Assembly (NCBI RefSeq): GCF_002949735.1
Contig: NZ_CP026681.1
Coordinates: 2,480,001 to 2,544,000, forward strand
Direction of reading: 5' to 3'
Length of the DNA: 64,000 nucleotides
Source of the DNA: Nostoc sp. 'Peltigera membranacea cyanobiont' N6
GTDB lineage: Bacteria > Cyanobacteriota > Cyanobacteriia > Cyanobacteriales > Nostocaceae
The translations under genes and the position numbers were made by a program. How positions within the stretch are numbered: the first letter of the stretch is position 1; every line of letters starts with the position of its first letter. The notes beneath the pieces were generated by a model. It was not told where the DNA came from and made no database searches. It saw only the letters and a list, made by a program, of their open reading frames with translations. Shown in pieces: positions 26,439 to 35,983 of the stretch.

Positions 26439-27000
26439 TTGGAACCTAACCAGCTAAATTTATTTTCTGATTTGACTGTCACGCCAGCACGCAGAGCAGA
26501 GACACTGGTAATAAGCCTTGAGGCGCTGCTGAAGTGGAAATCTCAGATTTTTGAATATCAGCATTATGTGAGAGAGAACAAACCACCACAGCAGACGGCG
26601 TTATTTGACCTTACCCCTAAGCACTGCGACCCAGACCAAATTGATCCACTCTTGCTGCGGCTTGTGCCAATGTCGTTTTATAGGATGCCAGCAAACAGCC
26701 CAGGTGATGCGTGTCTCTATTTCATCATTGACTCGGCGGTTGGTTTGATTTTGTACGTGGGCGAAACGTGCCGCAGTAACAAGCGATGGCAGGGTATACA
26801 CGCCTGCAAAGATTACATCGCCAGCTACCAGGATTTACATTATCGCTATGAGTTACTCTCCAGCAGTCAACGCCGCATTTTGGTGGGATGCTCCGGTTGA
26901 TCGACGCACACGGCAAGAGTTGGAGTTGAACCTTATTTTGAAGTGGCGCAGTCCATTTAATAAGGAGAACTGGGAGCGCTGGGGGCAGCCTTTTGGGTAG
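26439..27000 (+). pseudogene. GIY-YIG nuclease-family protein, frameshifted near the 3' end (copy 1)
   Basis: From TTG 26439 (LEPNQLNLFSD) the frame carries the GIY-YIG-like core (ACLYFIIDSAVGLILYVGET, then KRWQGIHACKDYIASY) to about 26870. Then the +1 frame continues AAFWWDAPVDRRTRQELE and KWRSPFNKENWERWGQPFG to 27000. The second copy at 47515-48071 has the same architecture, so the true protein is about 185 residues. TTG is the likely start in both copies. Confidence 0.7.
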
Positions 27001-27017
27001 GGTGGTTTACTTATGCT

Positions 27018-27293
27018 TTATGGCGCTACTTTTTCTTTGAACTGTTTCCCAGCAGAGAATGCAGGCACTTTGGTCGCCGGAATAGTCATTGGCTCATTGG
27101 TTTTCGGATTACGCCCCTCGCGCTCGGAGCGTTCGCGTCGCTCGAATGACCCAAACCCAATCAGCGTTACCTTTTCACCATTCGCTACAGCCTCGGTAAC
27201 AACTGACAAAAAAGCACTGATGACTTCATCGGCTTGCTTTTTTGTGATGTTGGTTTTTGCTGCTACAGCATCCACTAGTTCACCTTTGTTCAT
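27018..27293 (-). CDS. hup: HU-family nucleoid protein
   Basis: 91 residues, full length: MNKGELVDAVAAKTNITKKQADE, FGSFERRERSEREGRNP and the DNA-binding arm NPMTIPATKVPAFSAGKQFKE. It bends DNA as a dimer and helps transposition and replication. It is convergent with the GIY-YIG remnant (17-base gap). Chromosomal-type HU, with no signs of degradation. Confidence 0.93.
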   Translation of the reverse strand: MNKGELVDAVAAKTNITKKQADEVISAFLSVVTEAVANGEKVTLIGFGSFERRERSEREGRNPKTNEPMTIPATKVPAFSAGKQFKEKVAP

Positions 27294-27556
27294 AAATCAC
27301 CTTGAAGCATTGCAAGTAATCGAAATCTAGCATTATTACCTCTTATTCATAAAGGGGAAAAGGAATAATTTTCTAGCAACACGCGAAAATTAACAATGCA
27401 CGACTACTACTGTGTCGATTTGGCATGATAGATAATCGCTATTTCGCTTCCCTGAATGTCTGAATGCTGTAACTTTTTATTAATATTTTTACGGATGCAG
27501 AGGTACAGTTCTACATACTCGTTCTACCTGCCAGCCAAAACTCTGTTTGCCTGTTG

Positions 27557-28927
27557 TTAGCCACCATCCCTTGATAAATTTAGCTCGCCATAAACATTGA
27601 TACTAAATGTAAATTCGATATCAATGTAGTTCTTGGTATATCCTGTGGGCAAAGGCGCAAAAGGTGCAGATCGCTGTATAGCATTGAGTGCTACTTCATC
27701 AGTTACATTAAATCCAGAGGTTTGTACAATATTGAGATTGCTAACTTGACCTGAACGGTTAATAGTAAAGTTAAGCACCGTTCGCCGATTAGACTGGCTC
27801 ATTCCTGGTAGCCACTGCTGTTGAACACGTTGCTTTAGTTTATTTAAGTAAGAGGTGAGGTCTATATCTAGACTGCGGGTATCAATACCAGAAGCCCCAA
27901 GGCGATCGCGGTTGGAATTAGGCACAGCTGCAAGTTGATCGCCGCGATAATTCTGACTAGATACACCCACAGTACCACCCAACAAACTTGCCGCACCTGT
28001 TTTTAGAGATGACTCAGCTTGGGTCGGTGTTCGCCCACTGAATCCAATTCTCGACTGCCCTAACTTTTTAGGATTGTTTGGTGCTGGTAGTGTCGTAGCT
28101 CTTTCAAGTGCTGTTTTTCCCAATTGGGCTGACGGTGGTGTAGTTATTGCTACTACTGTATTTCTTTTGAAATTACGTACTTGCGCTGTGCTTGTAGGTG
28201 CTGAGGCTATTTGTTTGGAATTGGGTGATATTAGTCTCGTTAGGGGTACTATTTTTCTCAGTGGAGTTGCTGATGCCGTAATCGTTGGAGCGAATGCATT
28301 TTTCTTGAAATTAGGTACTTGTGCTTTGGTTGCAGATACTGATGCTACTTGTTTTGGGTTGAGTACTAAAGGTGTTGTCAAAGACGCTGTTTTAAGAAGC
28401 GGAACTGCCTGTGATCTAGTCACTGGTGCTACTGTAATTTTTTGAGAGTTAGATACTTGTACTACGTGTGCAGATGATGCCGTTTTTGGAGATTTGAGTT
28501 GCGGTTGTTGACCAGATAGATTTGGTAATTCCATTTTCTGCTGCTGCCGTCCTGCCTGGAATACCTTGAGGGGAGATGAGGCTGTTAAGTCAGAAGAACG
28601 CGCATTATCGGCTTTATGTCCTCCCAAATACCCTGACTTTACCAGAGAAATAGGTCTTTCTGGAAAAGCTTTACCGCCAGCAAGAGAATTTTTGCTAGCC
28701 CGGATTGAGGTTTCAGGAGGTATGTCTGTTTTATTATCGGGAACTTCAACTATCTGGATTGGAATCTCTTGGCTAATTTCTTGCTTCGGCTCATGTATCA
28801 AAGCTCTGTGCCAATATTTGCTCCCTATTAATAAAATAGAGTGCAATAGGATAGAAATAACTACACCAAAGATCATATCGACAGAGCGCACACTCCGATT
28901 GCACACAAATTCATCAAATGAAGCCAT
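27557..28927 (-). CDS. TonB-like energy transducer
   Basis: 456 residues. N-terminal membrane helix (MIFGVVISILLHSILLIG, about 19-36), a long Ser/Thr/Pro/Lys linker and a TonB/TolA C-terminal domain (about 360-450: QQWLPGMSQSNRRTVLNFTI, GFNVTDEVALNAIQRSAPFAPLP). The linker contains about three imperfect 38-residue repeats (KQVASVSATKAQVPNFKKN / KQIASAPTSTAQVRNFKRN). It probably couples inner-membrane energy (ExbBD, not here) to outer-membrane transport. No TonB-dependent receptor is adjacent. Confidence 0.85.
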   Translation of the reverse strand: MASFDEFVCNRSVRSVDMIFGVVISILLHSILLIGSKYWHRALIHEPKQEISQEIPIQIVEVPDNKTDIPPETSIRASKNSLAGGKAFPERPISLVKSGYLGGHKADNARSSDLTASSPLKVFQAGRQQQKMELPNLSGQQPQLKSPKTASSAHVVQVSNSQKITVAPVTRSQAVPLLKTASLTTPLVLNPKQVASVSATKAQVPNFKKNAFAPTITASATPLRKIVPLTRLISPNSKQIASAPTSTAQVRNFKRNTVVAITTPPSAQLGKTALERATTLPAPNNPKKLGQSRIGFSGRTPTQAESSLKTGAASLLGGTVGVSSQNYRGDQLAAVPNSNRDRLGASGIDTRSLDIDLTSYLNKLKQRVQQQWLPGMSQSNRRTVLNFTINRSGQVSNLNIVQTSGFNVTDEVALNAIQRSAPFAPLPTGYTKNYIDIEFTFSINVYGELNLSRDGG

Positions 28928-29083
28928 GTTATTGTACTTTCTTTAATGGCAGCCTCAACAGTCTATTTATAGGGTACAGGCTTCTGTTGTTTCCGGTTAT
29001 CTATAAGACTGGCAAAATTCCCTTGGCAGACTACTAGACATAATGGAATAGATATATGCCCCAGAATTCCTAGAGGTGTCAGT

Positions 29084-29545
29084 ATGACTGTTATCACTCC
29101 TGATCGTTTCCTCGTAGAGGAAAGCCCTTCTCACGCCGCGCACGAGCCAAATCGCACCCTCTGGATCAGTGAAGCAGGAGGGCTTACCCTGTTTGGCGCG
29201 TTCATCGAAGTTCTGCAACCTGGCTCTCGTTCATCGATCAAGCATTGGCATAGTGCTGAGGATGAAATGGTCTATGTCCTCGAAGGCGAGATCGCGCTCA
29301 TTGAAGGAGACACAAAGACTGTATTACGTCCTGGCGACGCTGCAACTTTTCAAGCAGGAGTGGCGGTAGGTCACTTCCTTGAGAATCGCAGTGCCAAAGC
29401 AACGCGATGCCTAGTAGTCGGCAACCGAGCGGCAGTAGACACAATCACGTATCCTGACCTTGATCGGGTATGTCACCGCGATCGATCCCTGCCAGACGAC
29501 ATCTGGACTAACAGTGTGGGAGAACCTGCTCCGAGTCCCTACTAG
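29084..29545 (+). CDS. cupin-domain protein
   Basis: 153 residues. Cupin barrel at about 50-120 with SIKHWHSAEDEMVYVLEGE (two His and Glu metal ligands) and GDAATFQAGVAVGHFLEN. The tail (PDLDRVCHRDRSLPDDIW) resembles cupin proteins annotated as putative transcriptional or sugar-metabolism factors. Cytosolic, monocistronic. Higher GC than its neighbours, which may indicate recent transfer. Confidence 0.85.
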   Translation: MTVITPDRFLVEESPSHAAHEPNRTLWISEAGGLTLFGAFIEVLQPGSRSSIKHWHSAEDEMVYVLEGEIALIEGDTKTVLRPGDAATFQAGVAVGHFLENRSAKATRCLVVGNRAAVDTITYPDLDRVCHRDRSLPDDIWTNSVGEPAPSPY

Positions 29546-29744
29546 CAATAATTGCAGGATGCTTTTTGTACTATTTTTGTGGGTTTACCTTGACCAAATC
29601 CTTTGCCAGACATGGTAGTTGGTATATTTGATACAGGGATTTTAGCAGGGTTTGAGGGTTGTGAGGGGGAGCGATCGCCATGCATCCTCTAAGAACGGCG
29701 CACTTCAACAGTTATTTCCGCGATCAGGCGATCGCCTGACGATG

Positions 29745-29877
29745 CTAGTAGTCTGCCAACCCAAAAATGCTGCGTGATGGCTGGGGAAAGGGTAAGGGGT
29801 AAGGGGTAAGGGATTTGAAACCTTTCCCCCTTCCCCTTTCCCCTTTACCCCGCCAAGTTCACTTGGCGAACTACTAG
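29745..29877. repeat. 133-bp MITE-like repeat, copy A
   Basis: It starts CTAGTAGTCTGCCAACCC, contains purine-rich GGGGAAAGGGTAAGGGG tracts, and ends CTTGGCGAACTACTAG. A second 133-bp copy in inverted orientation lies at 55742-55874. The ends form an imperfect terminal inverted repeat (CTAGTAGT-GCCAA). The rest of 29546-29911 is non-coding, with a GCGATCGCCTGA palindrome near 29727. Confidence 0.7.
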
Positions 29878-29923
29878 AAGTGATTGCTTTACAATTACTC
29901 CAAATCACATTTTGGGGATAAAA

Positions 29924-30100
29924 ATGAAGCAAGATGACCGCTATACACTGGTCACTGGGGAATTAGGCGCACATCGGCTTTCAATCCTCAACACAGTTCA
30001 CAAACCCTACACTGAATGGTCTTCTTCGTTATCATCAAGCTCCCGTTGCATCACCCTTGGAATATTAGCTTTAGCTTACTACAAGGGGAGCATCCGCTAA
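29924..30100 (+). pseudogene. N-terminal fragment of a methyltransferase
   Basis: MKQDDRYTLVTGELGAHRLS and ILNTVHKPYTEW are like the N-terminus of class I SAM-dependent methyltransferases; after about residue 32 the sequence becomes low-complexity (SSSLSSSSR) and unrelated. No SAM-binding motif remains. The following frame (about 30070-30190) is debris of another gene. Confidence 0.45.
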
Positions 30101-30213
30101 TCTCAAAGAGTAAAAAACGCATTATCCTTTCAGCGATCGCCCAATTCATTTTCTTAGAGGAAACCCTGAACGCATCACTACCAGATTGCCTTATAGGAAA
30201 AGTTAGATTGAAT

Positions 30214-30744
30214 ATGAATGAGACTTTAGCAGCCACACTAGGGGAATTACAAGCACAAATATATTGGTTACATGATGCTGAGGAGTTTGCAGAATTGGCA
30301 TCAGCAGCAGCTACTATATATATGAAACTTGGTTATACTCAACAGCAGTCCGAAACGGTAGGTAATTTAATTAGTCAGGCTTATCAATTATCTGATGATG
30401 CTGTTTTAGCCCAAGAAGCAGGTGATTTTGACAAAGAAATACAGTTTTATCATCAAGTTAAAGATAAATTAACCCAAGTAGAAACTACATTAGTTTATCA
30501 AAACAGCATTGCCATACATCAAATGAAATGGTGGATGTATTTTCGTCATCAACAAAAATTACAAACTATTATTCACTTATTTTTACAACATTTTCAAGCT
30601 GTAGGGTTGATGAACTTACTTACTGCTCTTAAACTTACATATTTTATAATGGAAATATGCAAAGTTCATAAATCGCGTGACACAGAAACCACCAAACATA
30701 ATGCTATAACCCATCTTCCGCACTTCAAAACGTATTACAAATAA
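30214..30744 (+). pseudogene. hypothetical helical protein interrupted by IS1634-type element
   Basis: From ATG 30214 (MNETLAATLGELQAQIYWLH) about 165 residues remain: a helical N-terminal region (AEFAELASAAATIYMKLGYTQ), a central acidic segment, and ALKLTYFIMEICKVHK. The element enters at codon NAI. Joining the sequence beyond it (from 32827) restores NAI-KYWTELLKIKP...YLG-stop, so only the last 17-18 codons were displaced. A paralogous tail without the insert is at 52668. Function unknown. Confidence 0.6.
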
Positions 30745-32826
30745 GACAAAAATAGTTACCAAGAAGATTCATATTATTCGGTATTAATACTGACAATTAT
30801 TGGCTGGACGATGCTTATAGCGATCGCTATATTTGGTTATCTTAGGATGTTACAAAGTGAAGCACAGAGCGTGGGATGATAAGTATTTTTGCTGCTAAAG
30901 AAATAAGGACGATCAAAAAAAGTGAGAGAATTAGGAATCAAACTTTGATAAATAAAATCTCACCAAAAAAAATGGATTATCAAAAAAAAGAGATTGGGAT
31001 TAAAAACTTAGATCACTTAGGAATAGTAGCTGGACTAATTGATGAAATAGGAATAGTTGAAACAATCAACTCCAAATTAGGCATAGATGGAAGAGAAAAA
31101 ATTTCATCGGGAACAGTGGTCAAAGCGATTTTAATCAATGGATTAGGATTCGTCTCAAGACCTTTATACTTATTTAGTCAATTTTTTGAAGATAAAGGAA
31201 TTGAAAACTTATTGGGTTGCGGAGTAAAAAGTGATTATATAAATGACGATAAAATCGGAAGAGTCATGGATGAATTATATAAATATGGATTGAATAGTCT
31301 ATTTATAGAAATTGTCTTATCAGTTATAAATAAATTTAAGATAGAGACCAAATATTCTCATTTAGATGCCACATCATTTCATCTACATGGAGAATACACA
31401 AGGGAAAAAGAACAAGAGAAAGAAGCAGAAATAATCAAAGAAAAACCAATAATTATCACTAAAGGATATTCTCGCGATCATAGACCAGATTTAAAGCAAT
31501 GCGTTTTAGATTTAATAACAAGTAGTGATGGAGACATCCCATTACTAATGAGAGTTGGAGATGGGAACGAAGCAGATAAAGCAGTTTTTGGAAAAATCTT
31601 AGTAGAATTTAAAAAGCAAATAAATTTTGAGAGTATCATGGTCTGTGATAGTGCATTATATAGTCAAGAAAATATCAAATTAATCGAACATTTAAAATGG
31701 ATAACTAGAGTCCCAATGACGATAAAAAGAGCGAAGGAATTAGTTCAGTCGGTAGAGATAGAAGAGATAGATTCCGAAGAAATAGAGAAGAGAAGAATCC
31801 TAAATTTAGACGGATATAAGTGGAAAGAAGAAATAGTAAATTATGGTGGTATCAAACAAATCTGGCTAATAGTAGAAAGTCAAAAAAGACAAAAAAGTGA
31901 TTTAGAAAAGCTAGAGAAAAATCTCAAAGCAGAAAAAAATAAAGTGGAAAAACTGCTCAACCAATTAAAAAAAGAAGATTTTCAAAATCCCGACCAAGCT
32001 CGATACAAACTAAAAAGCATAAACAAAAAACTAAAGTTCTTTGAAATTCAAGAAGCTAAACTTATTGACAAGACATCGAAAAATAAGACTATTTATAAAA
32101 TCGAGGGAGTGGATCATCAAAAACTAGAAGAGATAGCAATGATAAAAAAAGAAGCTGGAAGATTTATTTTAGCAACTAATTTAGTTGAAGATGAGAAATT
32201 AAAGTCATCAGAAATTATTACAAATTATAAAAATCAACAGTCTTGCGAAAGAGGATTTAGATTTCTGAAAAATCCTTTATTTTTCACTGATAGTTTCTTT
32301 GTAGAAAATCCTGAAAGAATCGAGACGATGTTATTTTTAATGTCTTTGTGCTTATTAGTTTATAATCTCGGTCAGAGGGAACTAAGAAATAGTTTAAAAA
32401 GAGCCAATATCGGAGTTAAAAATCAACTAGGTAAATTAACGAAGTGCCCCACATTAAAATGGATATTTCAATGCTTTCAAGGGATTCACATTTTGACTTT
32501 GAATGGAGTTAATCAAATTGTTAATCTAACCCAAGAACGCAATTTTATTTTGAATTTTCTCCCAGTGTCTTGTCAAAAATACTATCTAATCTCTTAATCT
32601 AAACAACAACACAGTAAAGTGACAACTTATTAATATTCAAAGGGAAAATAATCGTTCCTATAATTTTTGTTGCTTAGATAAACTACTTGATGTAGAAAAT
32701 ATTTTATATTTGATTTTTTTTTTCAAAATCAGATTCGTTGAGTATTATTTTCTTAATTATTCTAATTTTTTGCGTTTTCATTAACTGTAATTAATTTGTA
32801 CTTCAAATTGAAGTGCGGAATGTGGG
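30710..32826 (+). mobile_element. IS1634-family (IS4 superfamily) element
   Basis: Imperfect inverted ends CCCATCTTCCGCACTTCAA (30710) and the inverse of ...TTGAAGTGCGGAATGTGGG (ending 32826), about 2.1 kb. It is flanked by CTATAA on both sides; an unoccupied copy of the target at 52671 reads aatgCTATAAaatactgg, confirming the duplication. One intact transposase gene. Confidence 0.85.
30972..32597 (+). CDS. IS1634-family transposase
   Basis: 541 residues from ATG 30972 (MDYQKKEIGIKNLDHLGIV); an upstream in-frame ATG at 30876 is less family-like. DUF4277-type head (about 10-110), DDE core with YSHLDATSFHLHG, MVCDSALYS, a coiled-coil insertion (about 310-370), and YKNQQSCERGFRFLKNP with the Glu. 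Very AT-rich and Lys-rich compared with its neighbours, a mark of recent arrival. No frameshift. Confidence 0.9.
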   Translation: MDYQKKEIGIKNLDHLGIVAGLIDEIGIVETINSKLGIDGREKISSGTVVKAILINGLGFVSRPLYLFSQFFEDKGIENLLGCGVKSDYINDDKIGRVMDELYKYGLNSLFIEIVLSVINKFKIETKYSHLDATSFHLHGEYTREKEQEKEAEIIKEKPIIITKGYSRDHRPDLKQCVLDLITSSDGDIPLLMRVGDGNEADKAVFGKILVEFKKQINFESIMVCDSALYSQENIKLIEHLKWITRVPMTIKRAKELVQSVEIEEIDSEEIEKRRILNLDGYKWKEEIVNYGGIKQIWLIVESQKRQKSDLEKLEKNLKAEKNKVEKLLNQLKKEDFQNPDQARYKLKSINKKLKFFEIQEAKLIDKTSKNKTIYKIEGVDHQKLEEIAMIKKEAGRFILATNLVEDEKLKSSEIITNYKNQQSCERGFRFLKNPLFFTDSFFVENPERIETMLFLMSLCLLVYNLGQRELRNSLKRANIGVKNQLGKLTKCPTLKWIFQCFQGIHILTLNGVNQIVNLTQERNFILNFLPVSCQKYYLIS

Positions 32827-33030
32827 CTATAAAATACTGGACAGAATTATTGAAAATCAAACCGCCACAATATCCTTATCTTGGTTAAATTACCTATTTT
32901 TCTAGGCTAACTGCTTCAATCACGTTGCAATACAGTTCGGTTAAAGAGAAAAGGGAAATCTAGAACCAATTACTGCTCAAGAGAAATATTGTCCGAGTAG
33001 ATATGCCATCCAAAAATAGGGCTAATGCAG

Positions 33031-34098
33031 TTATTTAATTTGCCAAATATGTACAGTACTATCCTCATTACTACTAGCAAGGGTTTTACCATCCCGGCTC
33101 AAAGCAAGCCCTAAAACAGAACTGGAACCATCTTGAAAGGTATGCAACGGCTTTAAAGTCTCTAAGCTCCACAGTTTAATACTGCCATCATAATTGCCGC
33201 AAATTAGAATTTTTCCATCGGGGCTAATGGCAAGAGATTCAACTGAATTAAAATTATCAGTAAACTCATGCAGCAGTTTTCCAGTTTGAAGATTCCATAA
33301 CTTTAGGGTACTAATTGCACGATTCCGAGAAACTAGCTGACCAAAACTACCAGTAACTAGCTTTTTGCTATCTGGAGTAATGGCAATAGCATCAACTCCG
33401 GTTTTGTGCCCTTTGAGAATATGGCGTGTTTTTTTGGTTTGTAAATCAATCAGCCTAATTGTATTATCATCGCCACCCCCACTACTCACAAGGGTTTGCA
33501 TATCAGGGCTAAATGCAACTTTACTCACAAATCCTGAGTGTGCAGTCATGGTATCAAGCAGCTTAAGCGTGTGTAAATCCCAAAGCTTGATTGTGCCATC
33601 GTCACTGCCACTAGCAATCAATCTACCATCTGAACTAATCGCAACGGTTTCTACTGGTTGGGTATGCCCACTGTCGCTATTAAGCACAAGAAAAGTGCGT
33701 AAATCCCAAACCTTCATTGTTGGGGTGCTTATCCCACCAGTTACAATCCGCTTGCCATCTGGACTAATCGCAATCGAAGTGACACCATCTGAGTGAGCTT
33801 CTAAACTACGCAGCAATTTTCCGGTACGTAAATCCCAGAATTTAATTGTATTATCTCTACCTGCACTAATCAGGGTTTGCCCCGAAGAGCTAATCGCAAC
33901 TGCTCGAACACCAAAAGTCACTTTTTTATGTCCAGTCAGTGTGTGAACAAGTTGAATCTGTGGTTGGGACTGAGTAATTGTACTCTTGTCTATGGGAAGA
34001 TTTGAACTGGAAGAATCTACATTAATAACAGTAATATTTACTACAATTGCTAAAACTATAATGACTGGTCTGGATTTGAGAAAATGCAATAATTTCAT
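33031..34098 (-). CDS. WD40-repeat protein with N-terminal membrane anchor
   Basis: 355 residues from ATG 34098; the upstream in-frame start at 34173 adds 25 unlikely residues. Hydrophobic N-terminus (SRPVIIVLAIVVNITVINV) then seven WD40 blades ending in FWDL, VWDL, LWDL, LIDL, LWNL, LWSL and HIWQ, each with the S(P/S)DGK-type turn. One seven-bladed propeller, probably a scaffold on the periplasmic side. Unknown partners. Convergent overlap with nothing; the gene upstream on the same strand (34181) may be co-transcribed. Confidence 0.88.
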   Translation of the reverse strand: MKLLHFLKSRPVIIVLAIVVNITVINVDSSSSNLPIDKSTITQSQPQIQLVHTLTGHKKVTFGVRAVAISSSGQTLISAGRDNTIKFWDLRTGKLLRSLEAHSDGVTSIAISPDGKRIVTGGISTPTMKVWDLRTFLVLNSDSGHTQPVETVAISSDGRLIASGSDDGTIKLWDLHTLKLLDTMTAHSGFVSKVAFSPDMQTLVSSGGGDDNTIRLIDLQTKKTRHILKGHKTGVDAIAITPDSKKLVTGSFGQLVSRNRAISTLKLWNLQTGKLLHEFTDNFNSVESLAISPDGKILICGNYDGSIKLWSLETLKPLHTFQDGSSSVLGLALSRDGKTLASSNEDSTVHIWQIK

Positions 34099-34180
34099 GG
34101 TGCCCAGGAACGCAATTACATAACATGGTTCCCATTGGATGGGACGCGATCGCTTATAAATAGAGCAAATCAAATCTTAG

Positions 34181-34783
34181 TTAATCAATTGGTTCTTTGG
34201 TGCAATGTAGATAATTTGAATTAACCCATCCTGACAAACCATTAACTCTAGTATTGGGCCCTTGAACGACACTTACATAAGCCCAGATACCCTCTTGTTT
34301 CTTCAACAAAACATTATTGCCATTATCAAGACCTGCCCTAGATTGTCCATTCGGGCTATCACGAAGTGCCAGTTGCCCAGATGTAATATTCACTACATCA
34401 CAATAAGTTACACCCTTGAGAGTTCCTACATTTTCAGTTGTCTCTACTAGTTGACGGCGTAATATCTGCTTATCTTTGTTGTAAATATTCAAATACATTC
34501 CTTCATTGGCATTTTCACGCCAGGAAACTGAATAAGTATAATCGCCATTTTCCCAAGTAATACCCCGATAACCATTATCACGCCAAGATGTTCCATTTTC
34601 TAAATTTATACATTTCCCCTGAGCATCACAACCTCTGTAGGTTTTGCCATTTTCTCCATAATCCAAAGTAATTGTAAATTCTCCAGCAAGGTAAGTCTCC
34701 GCTTTTGCATAAGTAGCAGTTACTCCAATAAAGAAAACAGTCAAAATTGCAGTCAAAAACAATCCTTTTATGCGTTTAATCAT
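34181..34783 (-). CDS. secreted protein with SH3-like C-terminal domain
   Basis: 200 residues. Signal peptide (GLFLTAILTVFFIGVTATYAKA), a central beta-rich region with paired Cys (RGCDAQGKC), and a bacterial SH3-like domain at about 130-195 (LALRDSPNGQSRAG, GIWAYVSVV, GLSGWVNSNYLHC). Periplasmic, perhaps wall-binding. It is 82 bases upstream of the WD40 gene on the same strand. Confidence 0.75.
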   Translation of the reverse strand: MIKRIKGLFLTAILTVFFIGVTATYAKAETYLAGEFTITLDYGENGKTYRGCDAQGKCINLENGTSWRDNGYRGITWENGDYTYSVSWRENANEGMYLNIYNKDKQILRRQLVETTENVGTLKGVTYCDVVNITSGQLALRDSPNGQSRAGLDNGNNVLLKKQEGIWAYVSVVQGPNTRVNGLSGWVNSNYLHCTKEPID

Positions 34784-35036
34784 ATTTACCTCTAGAATTT
34801 TCTAAAAATCAGAAAAATTTTTCGGAATTAGTATTTATCTTGTAATTTGGTAGGTTTTTTCTCTTAATTAAGCGGGTGATTACATCTTTAATAGCATTTT
34901 ATTTATAAAAGTATGAAAATTATCTATTTTCAATAATGGGATTATAAATAAAACGTAAAAATTAGATAATACTAATAACACTATAAAAACTATTTAAATG
35001 AACAAAATATTACAATTTAATTCCCAAACAGGTTAC

Positions 35037-35510
35037 TTATACTTGTCCTTGAATAATTTGAGTTAATTCACTGCGGCTGCGATTTGCTTCTGACCAAAAA
35101 GCTACCCAAAAAATCATTAGCATCAACATCGGCATACCTACAAATAGCGCAGCCATATAATTAGGCATAGCCCCTGTCAACGTTATCGGAATGACTGCAC
35201 CATACCAGGATAAAAACCAGAATCCTAAAAATGCCATCACAAAAGGATGTATCCTCATTTGTACATGAATCAAGGTTTGGTGAGATTCTACTTCAAAGCG
35301 TCCTCGAATCACTGGTAAAAACGAGTTCCGATAGTGAATTATGCGACTGATTTGAAACCCTGATTCCGAAATGGTTCCTTGATAAGGGAGGTGTTTCTTA
35401 GAGAATCTAAATACTTTTGTCGGTTCAACTTGTGCATTCAGCCGTTGCAGAACTATAGGCAGTTCATCAGGTGTCAAAATCGTAAAGCTATTGTCGGGTA
35501 ATACTTTCAT
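35037..35510 (-). CDS. two-helix membrane protein of unknown function
   Basis: 157 residues. Soluble N-terminal 85 residues (FRFSKKHLPYQGTISESGFQISRII) then two helices (MAFLGFWFLSWYGAVIPI; MAALFVGMPMLMLMIFWVAFW) and a charged tail (SEANRSRSELTQIIQ). The layout resembles small cyanobacterial proteins that bind a membrane partner; I cannot name the family. Confidence 0.65.
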   Translation of the reverse strand: MKVLPDNSFTILTPDELPIVLQRLNAQVEPTKVFRFSKKHLPYQGTISESGFQISRIIHYRNSFLPVIRGRFEVESHQTLIHVQMRIHPFVMAFLGFWFLSWYGAVIPITLTGAMPNYMAALFVGMPMLMLMIFWVAFWSEANRSRSELTQIIQGQV

Positions 35511-35983
35511 GTTGATTGAGGTTGCTGACTGAGAATAAAACCTCGATAATTTGTAATATGAATCCTCTTAGTTTATTCAACACAGGGTCTTACTTTAAGT
35601 TTTCCCTCAGCAGTAGCTTTTCTAACACAAAAGCTCCCAACCCGCATTTCTCACAAGCTTGAGGGGATATTGGGCAGAGGGGATTGAACAAGGCACATTG
35701 AACTCTCCTCTGCTCAAGCGCAGACTTAATCGAGATGTGGTGAGAAATCCGGGCCAAACCGAATCTTCGCGCCAGATTTCCTACCAACGCCCCACATCAG
35801 CAGAACTTTCGGCAGTAATAGAGAAAATCGATTGGCTACGCTTTGCTTTCTAGTAGGCGCATCAATGGGAGGTGCAACTGCAATCGATTTTACTCTCACT
35901 TATCCTCAAATTGTAAAATCGCTACAGTAAATGCAATAAATATTTTAAGCGATGTCTACGACGGGCTGTCCGGTGTCACTTGA
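35511..35983. other. intergenic region with repeat remnants
   Basis: The segment near 35582-35625 (cacagggtctta...gcagtagcttttctaaca) recurs almost identically at 61824-61870. A dispersed word agcgatgtctacgacgggct lies at 35951-35970 and recurs at 20002 and 40831. No gene can be supported. Confidence 0.5.
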
